From an uncultured Prevotellaceae bacterium (GTDB lineage: Bacteria > Bacteroidota > Bacteroidia > Bacteroidales > Bacteroidaceae), in NCBI GenBank assembly GCA_902781315.1, contig CACZIT010000010.1, positions 93,951 through 157,950 on the forward strand: a stretch of DNA of 64,000 bases, given 5' to 3'. A model generated the notes under the pieces. That model searched no databases. It was not told the origin of the DNA and saw only the letters and a list, made by a program, of their open reading frames with translations. This document shows positions 42,532 through 51,054 of the stretch, piece by piece. How positions within the stretch are numbered: the first letter of the stretch is position 1; each line of letters begins with the position of its first letter. The position numbers and the translations under genes were made by a program.

Positions 42532-42747
42532 ATGGCAAAGTTAAATCGTATAAGAGTCGTTCTCGCTGAACGTGACCTAAACAATAAGTGGCTATCCGAC
42601 AAACTCGGTAAGGATCCTGCTACAGTTTCCAAATGGGTCACCAATACCGCCCAGCCCAGCCTTGAAGCCCTCATTGCAATAGCCAATGCGCTTGAAGTGC
42701 CGGTGCAGGAATTGGTGAGACAGGAAGAATTCAATCAAGCGAAATAA
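42532..42747 (+). CDS. XRE-family DNA-binding protein, copy A
   Basis: The protein has 71 residues: RIRVVLAERDLNNKWLSDKL, then GKDPATVSKWVTNTAQPSLE, a standard Cro/C1-type helix-turn-helix. It differs from copy B (58567-58782) at only two of 71 residues (Ala/Thr and Ala/Glu). Its partner AlbA-type gene downstream is reduced to a 46-codon remnant, so it may now act alone or on the copy B operon. Confidence 0.93.
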   Translation: MAKLNRIRVVLAERDLNNKWLSDKLGKDPATVSKWVTNTAQPSLEALIAIANALEVPVQELVRQEEFNQAK

Positions 42748-42827
42748 GTCGAAATGACGCACGAAGCAAGAGCAGAGCTAAAGTTTGTTTTGGCTATGCA
42801 TTGAAAGAAGGAAGAAGACGAAGCCAA

Positions 42828-42968
42828 ATGATAACAAAAGACGAAATACAAGAACTGCTGCGTATGGTCTCTTCAGAAGATGACGTCACAAGTTTGTCAC
42901 AAGCTTTGTCACAAGTCTTGTCCCCAGTTCTGTCCCCAGTTTGTCCCCAGTTGATAAATAGATTGTAA
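42828..42968 (+). pseudogene. Internal-deletion remnant of an AlbA-type gene
   Basis: The 46-codon frame starts MITKDEIQELL like the gene at 58863, then continues SSEDDVTSLSQALSQVLSP, the linker that lies some 380 residues later in that gene, and stops. Everything between, and the winged-helix end, is missing. The frame is intact across the join, so a short linker peptide may still be made. Confidence 0.75.
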
Positions 42969-43000
42969 GAAAACGAATAGAAGTAAAATAGATACATAAT

Positions 43001-44203
43001 ATGAGCAATCAAGATATGACAAATCCGGCTGATGAGATAAGGAAAGAAGAAAAATACTCGATTCCCTCCTTACCTCTGCCATACGATTTGGAGACCAAAG
43101 AGGTTCTGAAGCAGTTGAACAGGGCAAACCGCAAACTGGCAGAGTTGAAGGGTGTGGCACAAACCATACCCAATGAGCGCATTCTCATTAGCAGCCTTAC
43201 CTTGCAAGAAGCCAAGGATAGCTCTGAGGTGGAGAATATCGTGACTACTCAGGATGATTTGTATCGTGCAGGGCTTGATCCAAGCCATCAGTTCATTAAT
43301 GCTGCCACAAAAGAGGTGCTTTTCTATCGTGAAGCCATCAACGAGGGATTCCGTATGGTGCGAAACAAAGACATCCTCACCCTCAACGACATTAAGCGTG
43401 TTCAAGAAATCTTGGAACAGAATACCGCAGGCTTCCGCACAACACCAGGAACCCAGTTGAAGCGCGAAAATGATGGTGCTGTAATCTATACACCTCCGCA
43501 AGACGGAATGGCTATCGTCCAGTATATGTCCAATCTTGAGCAGTTCATCAACGATGACCATTTGAGTCAACTTGACCCGCTAATCAAGATGGCTATCATA
43601 CACCATCAGTTCGAGAGCATCCATCCATTCTATGATGGTAATGGCCGCACAGGCCGCATTATCAATATACTCTATCTGGTAATCACCGGCTTGCTTGACT
43701 TGCCCATTCTCTATCTTAGTCGATACATCACTCACAACAAAGGAGAGTACTACCGACTGATACAAGCTATCAGAGACAAGAATACTGATAATGCCGCAGA
43801 ATGGGAAGCCTGGATACTCTTTATGTTGAAGGGTGTAGAGGTAACTGCAGAGGATACGATTTCTTTGGTCAAGAACATAGGTCGCTTGATGGCAGAATAT
43901 AAGAATGTTATTCGTCCAGACTTTGGCAGCAAATACAATCATGAATTGCTGAACGGTCTGTTCTATCACCCCTATACCAAGATTGACCATGTTGTAGCCA
44001 ATATGCAAGTATCTCGTCAGACCGCCTCGAAGTATCTGGATAGAATTGTGGCTCTAGGTCTTCTTAAGAAAGAAAAAATGGGCAAGGAGAACTATTATAT
44101 CAACACCCGCCTGATGAATCTATTCATTGAGTTTGGCGAGTATAAAGCATCAGAACCAGCAGAGGTGATAGAATCTGTTCATGTTAATGAAATTGTGAAA
44201 TGA
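43001..44203 (+). CDS. Fic-family AMP-transferase, class II
   Basis: The protein has 400 residues. The Fic core is HPFYDGNGRTGR (208-219), complete with the catalytic His and the nucleotide-binding residues. An N-terminal inhibitory helix carries SSEVEN (74-79), the (S/T)xxxE(G/N) motif, so the enzyme should hold itself inactive without a separate antitoxin. The C-terminal winged helix is PYTKIDHVVANMQVSRQTAS. Fic enzymes usually transfer AMP to a target protein. It follows the AlbA remnant by 32 bases. Confidence 0.95.
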   Translation: MSNQDMTNPADEIRKEEKYSIPSLPLPYDLETKEVLKQLNRANRKLAELKGVAQTIPNERILISSLTLQEAKDSSEVENIVTTQDDLYRAGLDPSHQFINAATKEVLFYREAINEGFRMVRNKDILTLNDIKRVQEILEQNTAGFRTTPGTQLKRENDGAVIYTPPQDGMAIVQYMSNLEQFINDDHLSQLDPLIKMAIIHHQFESIHPFYDGNGRTGRIINILYLVITGLLDLPILYLSRYITHNKGEYYRLIQAIRDKNTDNAAEWEAWILFMLKGVEVTAEDTISLVKNIGRLMAEYKNVIRPDFGSKYNHELLNGLFYHPYTKIDHVVANMQVSRQTASKYLDRIVALGLLKKEKMGKENYYINTRLMNLFIEFGEYKASEPAEVIESVHVNEIVK

Positions 44204-44499
44204 TAACACGTAAAGAAGTACGAGTTAAAAAAACACAGATTCTTTAACATGAGAACAAAAAACGAGTTAAGTTTTAACATAAAATAAAACATAAAGATAC
44301 AAGATGACGAACGGAACATATACAGGTCAGACAGACTGGCGCGTTGGAGGCGTGTCCAAGGCGTATCGTAGCGGGGTCGTTCCGTTGTCGTTCTAAGGTC
44401 GAAACAAGGACGTGGATAGACGTAGGAAAGGCGTTCGATAGTCTCTCGACAGGGTAAGAAGATGGTAAGAAGTAAGCAAGAATAAAAAGAAGATACATA
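44204..44499 (+). other. Gap between Fic and the methylase, with a GC-rich core and a 30-codon frame
   Basis: A GC-rich patch (44300-44460) stands out in AT-rich surroundings. ATG 44304 to TAA 44394 encodes 30 residues (MTNGTYTGQTDWRVGGVSKA and on). ACGGAAC at 44309-44317 and GTTCCGT near 44379 are complementary, so an RNA structure is also possible. Neither reading is proven. Confidence 0.35.
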
Positions 44500-45801
44500 A
44501 TGATTCAAAATATGCCAAAAAAGAAATATACATTTATAGATTTATTCGCCGGTGCTGGCGGCCTGTCGGAAGGGTTTGTCAGGGCAGGATTCTCTCCTAT
44601 TGCGCATATCGAAATGGACAAATATGCTTGCGAAACCTTAAAGACCCGGGCAGCATATCACTATTTGGAAGAAAACGACAAACTGGACATCTATAAGAAA
44701 TACTTATTGGAAAAGAAAGGAGGTGAAAGCGGGCAAAAACTATGGGATCAAGTACCTGCCACGATTATTGACAGCGTTATTCATGCTACAATTGGCTCTG
44801 CAACCATAAATGAAATATTTCAAAGAGTTGACAAACTAAAAGGGAAAAATAGCGTAGACTTGATAATTGGTGGGCCTCCTTGCCAAGCATATTCCATTGT
44901 AGGGAGGTCAAGGATGGGGAAAGACGTTGAGAAAGATCCCAGAAACGAACTGTATAAATACTACGTTCGCTTTTTGGAAAGATACACTCCCAAAATGTTT
45001 GTCTTTGAGAATGTACTTGGTATAAAAACTGCCAAGCAAGGTGAGCCGTTGAAGGATTTACAGGAACTTGTAGCAAGTGCTGGCTATGACATGCAAATGC
45101 AAGTCCAGAATGCTTCTGAGTATGGAGTCCTGCAGAAAAGGCAACGAGTCATTATTGTAGGATGGCGTAAAGATGGCATAAGTTCCAAAGGTCAAAAACG
45201 GTTTTACCCGATATTAGAGAAAGAAAGCAATTCATATTGCGTTATGAGGGATTTATTCTCTGACCTCCCAAGAAGGAAGGCAGGCGAAGGAAGTCTTACG
45301 GCCCCTGTTCATTATTCCAAAGATTTGAACGATATGCCGTATCTTAAAGAATCTGCCATCCGCAATGAAAAAGTCGACTTTACAACGCAACATATTGCCC
45401 GCCCACACAATGCCAATGACAGGGAGATCTATTGTATGGCGATAAAGCAATGGAGAGAGAAAAGGAAACAGCTAGATTACTCCAAACTTCCAGCCCACTT
45501 ACAAACTCATAAAAACACAAAATCATTTCTGGACAGATATTCTGTGGTTGACCCAGATGGATACAGCCACACTGTAGTTGCACACATATCGAAGGATGGA
45601 CATTATTATATATATCCAACCCCCAATCCTACTATTGAGAATGTGCGTTCAATAACAGTAAGAGAAGCTGCTAGGCTTCAATCATTCCCAGATGACTACT
45701 TTTTCGAAGGAAACAGAGGTGCTGCTTTTAAGCAAATAGGTAACGCTGTTCCCGTATTATTAGCCTTTAAAATTGCGAAAGAGATCCTAAAACAAATGTA
45801 G
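44500..45801 (+). CDS. DNA (cytosine-5) methyltransferase
   Basis: The protein has 433 residues (or 429 from ATG 44512). Motif I is FIDLFAGAGGLS, motif IV GGPPCQAYSIVGR with the catalytic Cys128, then FENVLGIKT, the QKRQRVIIVGW segment, and motif IX-X RSITVREAARLQSFPDDYFF and KQIGNAVPVLLA. All catalytic motifs are present. It is the first gene of a tightly packed operon with a MutL-like ATPase, Z1, a PD-(D/E)XK protein, AIPR and Vsr. It should protect host DNA by 5-methylcytosine at an unknown site. Confidence 0.96.
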   Translation: MIQNMPKKKYTFIDLFAGAGGLSEGFVRAGFSPIAHIEMDKYACETLKTRAAYHYLEENDKLDIYKKYLLEKKGGESGQKLWDQVPATIIDSVIHATIGSATINEIFQRVDKLKGKNSVDLIIGGPPCQAYSIVGRSRMGKDVEKDPRNELYKYYVRFLERYTPKMFVFENVLGIKTAKQGEPLKDLQELVASAGYDMQMQVQNASEYGVLQKRQRVIIVGWRKDGISSKGQKRFYPILEKESNSYCVMRDLFSDLPRRKAGEGSLTAPVHYSKDLNDMPYLKESAIRNEKVDFTTQHIARPHNANDREIYCMAIKQWREKRKQLDYSKLPAHLQTHKNTKSFLDRYSVVDPDGYSHTVVAHISKDGHYYIYPTPNPTIENVRSITVREAARLQSFPDDYFFEGNRGAAFKQIGNAVPVLLAFKIAKEILKQM

Positions 45802-45804
45802 ACT

Positions 45805-47280
45805 ATGGACTATTCATTACTACCTAAAATGGAAGCGGTTCCTGAAGCAGCTTCAATGATTGAGACCTTCAGGGCAATTGGCTACAACCTCGAAACTGCG
45901 GTTGCTGACATTTTAGATAATTCAATATCAGCAGGTGCAAAAAACATATATATCGAAAGAATATGGGATGGTGGAAAAACTATTGTGACCATCAAGGACG
46001 ATGGCTTAGGTATGAATAGTGAAGAGATTGTGGAAGCCATGCGCCCTGGAACTCAAAATCCATTAGAATCTCGTGATGTTAATGATTTAGGGCGTTTTGG
46101 GTTAGGAATGAAAACTGCATCCTTCTCTCAGTGTAGAAAACTGACCGTAATAAGCAAGAAATTAGGTTATCATTCCGCTTATTGGACTTGGGATTTGGAT
46201 CATGTTGCAATTACTCATAAATGGGAACTTGTCAGATGGGCGCCAGATATTTTTATTACAGCCTTGGATGAACAAGCTTCTGGTACCATGATAATTTGGA
46301 CAGATTTAGACAGAGTAATCCCCCCGTCAACATCAGTAGATGACATTGTCGCCAAACAAAAGTTTTCAGATGCATGGGCAAGGGTAAAATCTCATATTGC
46401 AATGACCTTCCATCGTTTTATAGAAAGCAATGATGTTACTATATATTGGGGTAGAAATCCTGTTGAAGCATGGAACCCATTCTGCCTTGATGAAAAAAAG
46501 ACTCAAAGCTTCCCTACAGAGAACTTGTATTTTGGAAGTAATAAAGCAGAAGTAAAAGGATACATATTACCACATAAGAACAATTTCAGTTCTGAACAGA
46601 AATATAAAGAGGCAGAGGGAATGAATGGCTATACCGCTGCACAAGGTTTCTATGTATACCGTGGGAAGAGGCTCCTACTTGCAGGAAGTTGGCTTAACCT
46701 CTTCAGAAAAGAAGATCATTATAAACTTGTGCGAATCAGCATAGATCTACCAAACACCTTGGATTCGGAATGGCAAATTGATATCAAGAAATCAACTGCA
46801 ATACCACCTCTTTCTTGTCGTGAACAACTACGTTCTTATGCTCTTGATGTTAGGAACAAAGGGATGGAAGTGTACAGGCACAGAGGAAAAATACTTAAGA
46901 AAAAGGCAGGAATAAACTTTCAGCCGCTCTGGTTGGAGAAGAAGAAGGGTAATAAATGGTCTTTTGTGGTTAATCGTGACAACCAATTGATAAAGGATTT
47001 GCAAGAAGAAGCACAGACAAATCCTAAGCATGCTATTAGTATGTTATTACGCATAATAGAAGAATCAATCCCTACTCCGACTATCTTTATCAAACAATCC
47101 AGCGAGGAGAACTTGCAAAAAGAACCATTCTCTGATATAGACACAACCATTATACAAGAGTTGTTGCAGAAGATGTTCACCAATTTAAAAGCCTCTGGTC
47201 AAACCGAAAAACAAGCAAAGGCTGTCCTTAAAACAATAGAACCATTTAATAATTACGAAGACTTAATCGAGGAGTTATGA
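45805..47280 (+). CDS. MutL/MORC-like GHKL ATPase of the restriction-modification operon
   Basis: The protein has 491 residues. GHKL motifs: ETAVADILDNSISAGAKN (N-box), KDDGLGMNSEEI (G1) and GRFGLGMKTASFSQ (G2). A second-half transducer-like domain follows, ending in a charged helix. It matches the MutL-related ATPases found in restriction-modification operons and linked by comparative genomics to eukaryotic MORC proteins. It lies 3 bases after the methylase stop and overlaps the Z1 gene by ATGA. It probably acts as an ATP-dependent clamp for the restriction complex. Confidence 0.85.
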   Translation: MDYSLLPKMEAVPEAASMIETFRAIGYNLETAVADILDNSISAGAKNIYIERIWDGGKTIVTIKDDGLGMNSEEIVEAMRPGTQNPLESRDVNDLGRFGLGMKTASFSQCRKLTVISKKLGYHSAYWTWDLDHVAITHKWELVRWAPDIFITALDEQASGTMIIWTDLDRVIPPSTSVDDIVAKQKFSDAWARVKSHIAMTFHRFIESNDVTIYWGRNPVEAWNPFCLDEKKTQSFPTENLYFGSNKAEVKGYILPHKNNFSSEQKYKEAEGMNGYTAAQGFYVYRGKRLLLAGSWLNLFRKEDHYKLVRISIDLPNTLDSEWQIDIKKSTAIPPLSCREQLRSYALDVRNKGMEVYRHRGKILKKKAGINFQPLWLEKKKGNKWSFVVNRDNQLIKDLQEEAQTNPKHAISMLLRIIEESIPTPTIFIKQSSEENLQKEPFSDIDTTIIQELLQKMFTNLKASGQTEKQAKAVLKTIEPFNNYEDLIEEL

Positions 47281-50045
47281 ATATGGAATCTTATCAAAAA
47301 GCAATAGAAGTTTGTCGAACCTTAATTGGTTTGAAAGAGTCTGTTACAGATAACGATATTGACACAGCGGTCAATAGCGTAGTTCTGATGTTTCCCACCC
47401 TAAGTAAGGAGGTGCTCAAGACGAAGCTAATGTCTATTTATAGTGTTCGTGTTGAACCTATGCAGATCTTAGAGGGGCGTGAACGACGTAAACCTTGGCT
47501 TATGGCATTCAAAGCTTCTGAATGTTGTAAATGGTCTTTCTGGAGTCGTTACAAATATTACCTTGAACATCAAAAGGGATTTGAGCCAGCAACAATACAA
47601 GGCGTTGACGACATGACTGACAAGATACTTGACAGGTTTTTTAATCCTCAAAAAACAGATGTGATTATAAGCAAGAAAGGACTCGTGGTCGGTCAGGTTC
47701 AATCAGGTAAGACAGCGAACTATACAGGACTAATTTGTAAAGCAGCTGATTCTGGTTTTAATCTGATAATTGTACTAGCGGGAACTTATAATAATCTTCG
47801 TAGTCAGACCCAGTTGCGATTGGACGAGGGTTTCCTGGGCTTCGATACTCAGTTTGAGCGAGCCAGCACAAAGGAAACTACCAAAATAGGTGTTGGCTTA
47901 ATTCCGGGATTTGATGATGCTATTGCTAACTCGTATACAACCAATTCTGAAAAAGGAGATTTCACCAGTCGTTCAGCCAATACAGCTGGCTTTAACTTTA
48001 ACGCCCCACAACCAGCACTTCTTGTTGTAAAAAAGAACTCAACAGTATTAAAGCGACTTAATACTTGGCTGAATACGCATTCTGAGAACGGGAAAATAAG
48101 CAACAAGTCCCTTCTAATGATTGACGATGAGGCAGATAATGCATCTATCAATACAAATGCGTCAAATGATGACCCGACAACAATTAATAAGTATATTTGT
48201 TCTATTTTGAATAAGTTTAATCGTACTGCCTACGTTGGGTATACTGCGACTCCTTTTGCCAACATCTTCATTCCCCAAGATGATTCCAATCTGTTCCCAA
48301 GAGATTTTATCATCAACCTGCCATCCCCTTCAACATATATAGGACCCGATAAGGTATTTGGAACCTCATTAATACCAGACGACACGAATGATGAACTATT
48401 GCCAATCGTTGTACCAATCAATGATTTTGCATCATTCGTTCCCAACAAGCATAAAAAAGATGATATTAAACCTACATTATCCGAGGTTCCTGAATCGTTA
48501 CGACTTGCCATAAAATGTTTCATTGTGACATGTGCAATAAGAAATCTTCGTGGTCAAGACCACAAACATAATTCAATGCTCATACACGTTAGCAGATTCC
48601 AATCATGGCAAAACCACATAAAGGACCTGGTTACACGTATCTTCAATTACTACAAACAGGAGATTGAAGCCGGTGATAGAATGGTGTTGGAAGAATTTCG
48701 AAAAGTATTTGAAGAGGACAATGGAGCTTACAAGTCTTACAAAACGACTACTCAAATGATATTGGATTCCAAATTCAAAGATATTGATGATTCATTGGAA
48801 ATCCACAAGTGGGAAGATGTGAAGTCTCAACTCTTTAAAGCTGTCCAGAAAATAACTGTCAAATCTATCAATGGATCGTCAAAGGATGCGCTGACATATT
48901 ACGATAACCAAGACGAGGGAATTTCTGTAATCGCTATTGGTGGAGATAAACTATCACGAGGCTTGACACTAGAAGGTCTGTCTATCAGCTATTTCTTGCG
49001 AGCGTCAAAAATGTATGATACACTGATGCAGATGGGGCGCTGGTTTGGCTATCGTTCTGGCTATGTGGATTTATGTAGGTTGTTTACAAGTAGCGAACTG
49101 AATGAGTGGTATCGCCATATCACTTTGGCGAGCGAAGAACTTAGAGAAGAGTTTAGCTATCTATATGAGATTGGTGGAACTCCAGAAGATTACGCCCTTA
49201 GAGTAAGAAATCACCCAGGGGTTTTACAGATAACATCACTTGCAAAAATGCGATATGCTAGCACGATTGAAGTTTCTTGGGCTGGCAGATTAGTCGAAAC
49301 ATACCAGTTGCTAAAGGATAAGGCCAACAGGCACATTAATTTTGTGGCAGCTGACACATTATTGTGCAAACTCGGATTGTATACCCAAACAGGAAACAAC
49401 TATTTATGGAAAAATATTGACGTTGAAACAATACTGACTTTTTTCGAGAGTTACCGTTTGCCATCTTCAATGGTCAAGGTCAATCTAAGAGCCATATCCG
49501 AATACATAAGACAGGTAAACAATTCGGGTGAATTATCTGATTGGAGTGTGGTCTTGATGAACAAACCTACGGGAGAAAAAACAAGAGAGTGCGATGGCTA
49601 TTTATCAAATGGGCTTGGATTCAATTACTTTATGCGTATGCCATCAAGTGATGCCTCTGAGCACTATCTGTTAAGAAAAAACCATATTCTTGGTAATCCA
49701 CGTGATGAATTTATCGATTTGGACGATGAGATTCTAAAAGAAGCATTGGATGAAACAAATAAAAAGTTAAAAGACAGGAAACAATCATATCCAAGCCCTA
49801 AACTTGTGAGAGAGAAATATCGTGATGTTAAACATCCTTTGCTGATAATATATCCCATAAAGCCATCAGCTGATTATGTAACAGCCAACAAAGATGGCAA
49901 TGAACCTTATATGAGTTTTGCCATTTCGTTCCCGCATACCAATACGGGTGTAGCAATTTCATATTCTGTAAATCAACTGACAGACTTTGCAGATACTGAA
50001 GATATTTTTGAACAAGAAAACGATAATGTATATGAACAGAGTTGA
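47277..50045 (+). CDS. Z1-domain superfamily II helicase-like protein
   Basis: The protein has 922 residues. Walker A is in VVGQVQSGKTANYTGLI, the DEAD-like box in LLMIDDEADNASIN, motif III in VGYTATPFANIFIP, and the Z1 signature in IAIGGDKLSRGLTLEGLS with MQMGRWFGYRSGYVDLCR. These are the hallmarks of Z1 proteins. It overlaps both neighbours by a few codons (ATGA at its start, 20 bases at its end), which implies coupled translation of a complex. Presumed role: DNA translocation during restriction. Confidence 0.92.
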   Translation: MNMESYQKAIEVCRTLIGLKESVTDNDIDTAVNSVVLMFPTLSKEVLKTKLMSIYSVRVEPMQILEGRERRKPWLMAFKASECCKWSFWSRYKYYLEHQKGFEPATIQGVDDMTDKILDRFFNPQKTDVIISKKGLVVGQVQSGKTANYTGLICKAADSGFNLIIVLAGTYNNLRSQTQLRLDEGFLGFDTQFERASTKETTKIGVGLIPGFDDAIANSYTTNSEKGDFTSRSANTAGFNFNAPQPALLVVKKNSTVLKRLNTWLNTHSENGKISNKSLLMIDDEADNASINTNASNDDPTTINKYICSILNKFNRTAYVGYTATPFANIFIPQDDSNLFPRDFIINLPSPSTYIGPDKVFGTSLIPDDTNDELLPIVVPINDFASFVPNKHKKDDIKPTLSEVPESLRLAIKCFIVTCAIRNLRGQDHKHNSMLIHVSRFQSWQNHIKDLVTRIFNYYKQEIEAGDRMVLEEFRKVFEEDNGAYKSYKTTTQMILDSKFKDIDDSLEIHKWEDVKSQLFKAVQKITVKSINGSSKDALTYYDNQDEGISVIAIGGDKLSRGLTLEGLSISYFLRASKMYDTLMQMGRWFGYRSGYVDLCRLFTSSELNEWYRHITLASEELREEFSYLYEIGGTPEDYALRVRNHPGVLQITSLAKMRYASTIEVSWAGRLVETYQLLKDKANRHINFVAADTLLCKLGLYTQTGNNYLWKNIDVETILTFFESYRLPSSMVKVNLRAISEYIRQVNNSGELSDWSVVLMNKPTGEKTRECDGYLSNGLGFNYFMRMPSSDASEHYLLRKNHILGNPRDEFIDLDDEILKEALDETNKKLKDRKQSYPSPKLVREKYRDVKHPLLIIYPIKPSADYVTANKDGNEPYMSFAISFPHTNTGVAISYSVNQLTDFADTEDIFEQENDNVYEQS

Positions 50046-51054
50046 TACAATAAAGGAAGTTTGGCAGAAACTCGAGAGTGAATGTACAGAGGGACTTGTC
50101 AAAAGAGCACTTGATATTCCTTCTTGTCTTAAGACATTCTGTACATACAGTTCCCCAGAAAAGTACTGTGGAATAGCATTTTCTTTTCATCAGGACATCA
50201 AACTTGATATTTCCAGTTTTCAAGATTTGTCCGAATTGAAAATATCCTTATTCAAGGATGCCTCCTTTCCTAAATCAAAATTACTTATTATACAGCTAAA
50301 CAATAGAGAAAGTCGCGTCAATGATATTTTTGCTTCTATCTGTGCAAATATCGTAAACTCTATTATTGATGCCATATCTGAAAAGGAAGGAGTGCGTTTG
50401 GTAACAACTCAAATGCGCAAATGGAAAGAGTTATTCTCCAAAAGAAGAACTCAAAAGCTATCTGCACAAGAGCAACAAGGTCTATATGGAGAGTTGTTCT
50501 TCCTTAAAAAACTACTTCTCTCATCTATTGATAAGGTGGCCTCGACAGGTTTCTGGGTTGGGCCAGAGATGGCTCCAAAAGATTTCCAGAGCGATATGTG
50601 GGCAGTTGAAGTCAAAACTACAACTGCAAATAGTCATTCTGGTATTGCTATTAATGGTGAGTTACAATTAGACGAATCAAATACAGAAAAACTGTACTTA
50701 TACAATCTTGTCGTTGAGGTACTTCCGCAGGATGGTCAAACATTGCCTGAGATAATTGCCATGATTCGCCAACTGCTTGAAAGTGATGCTGAGGCTGCAA
50801 GTGCCTTTGAAAGCAAATTGTTGCTATCCGGCTATTTTGACCTTGATAAAGATTCTTACAAAGAACGTCATTATCACATTCGCAGAGAACAATACTTTCA
50901 AGTAAAAGACGAATTTCCCAGAATCAAGAAAGATGAATTGAGAATGGGAGTATCTGAAGTGAAATACAACATTTCACTGAACTATTCTAGTGAAAATATG
51001 GTCATTGAAGAAAACGTTATAAATAGCATTGAGTCTTATGAAGGAAATAACTAA
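50026..51054 (+). CDS. PD-(D/E)XK motif protein (DUF4420 type), restriction nuclease of the operon
   Basis: The protein has 342 residues from ATG 50026 (an ATG at 50032 is also possible). The nuclease core is QGLYGELFFLKKLL (Glu in the first helix), an Asp in PKDFQSDMWAVEVKTTTA, and the EVK triad. It matches the PD-(D/E)XK proteins that accompany Z1 and MutL-like ATPases. It overlaps the Z1 gene at its start and the AIPR gene at its end. Likely the DNA-cutting subunit. Confidence 0.85.
   Translation: MYMNRVDTIKEVWQKLESECTEGLVKRALDIPSCLKTFCTYSSPEKYCGIAFSFHQDIKLDISSFQDLSELKISLFKDASFPKSKLLIIQLNNRESRVNDIFASICANIVNSIIDAISEKEGVRLVTTQMRKWKELFSKRRTQKLSAQEQQGLYGELFFLKKLLLSSIDKVASTGFWVGPEMAPKDFQSDMWAVEVKTTTANSHSGIAINGELQLDESNTEKLYLYNLVVEVLPQDGQTLPEIIAMIRQLLESDAEAASAFESKLLLSGYFDLDKDSYKERHYHIRREQYFQVKDEFPRIKKDELRMGVSEVKYNISLNYSSENMVIEENVINSIESYEGNN

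Larger units (their letters stand above)
42117..42866 (+). repeat. Duplicated XRE module, copy A
   Basis: This segment is closely similar to 58183-58898 in the same orientation. Both hold an antisense protein-linker remnant, the same promoter region (TTTTGGCTTATTTAT, AGTTTTTTGAGCATATCAGC), the XRE gene and the first codons of an AlbA-type gene. Copy A then jumps to the linker of that gene, through a deletion. Confidence 0.85.
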
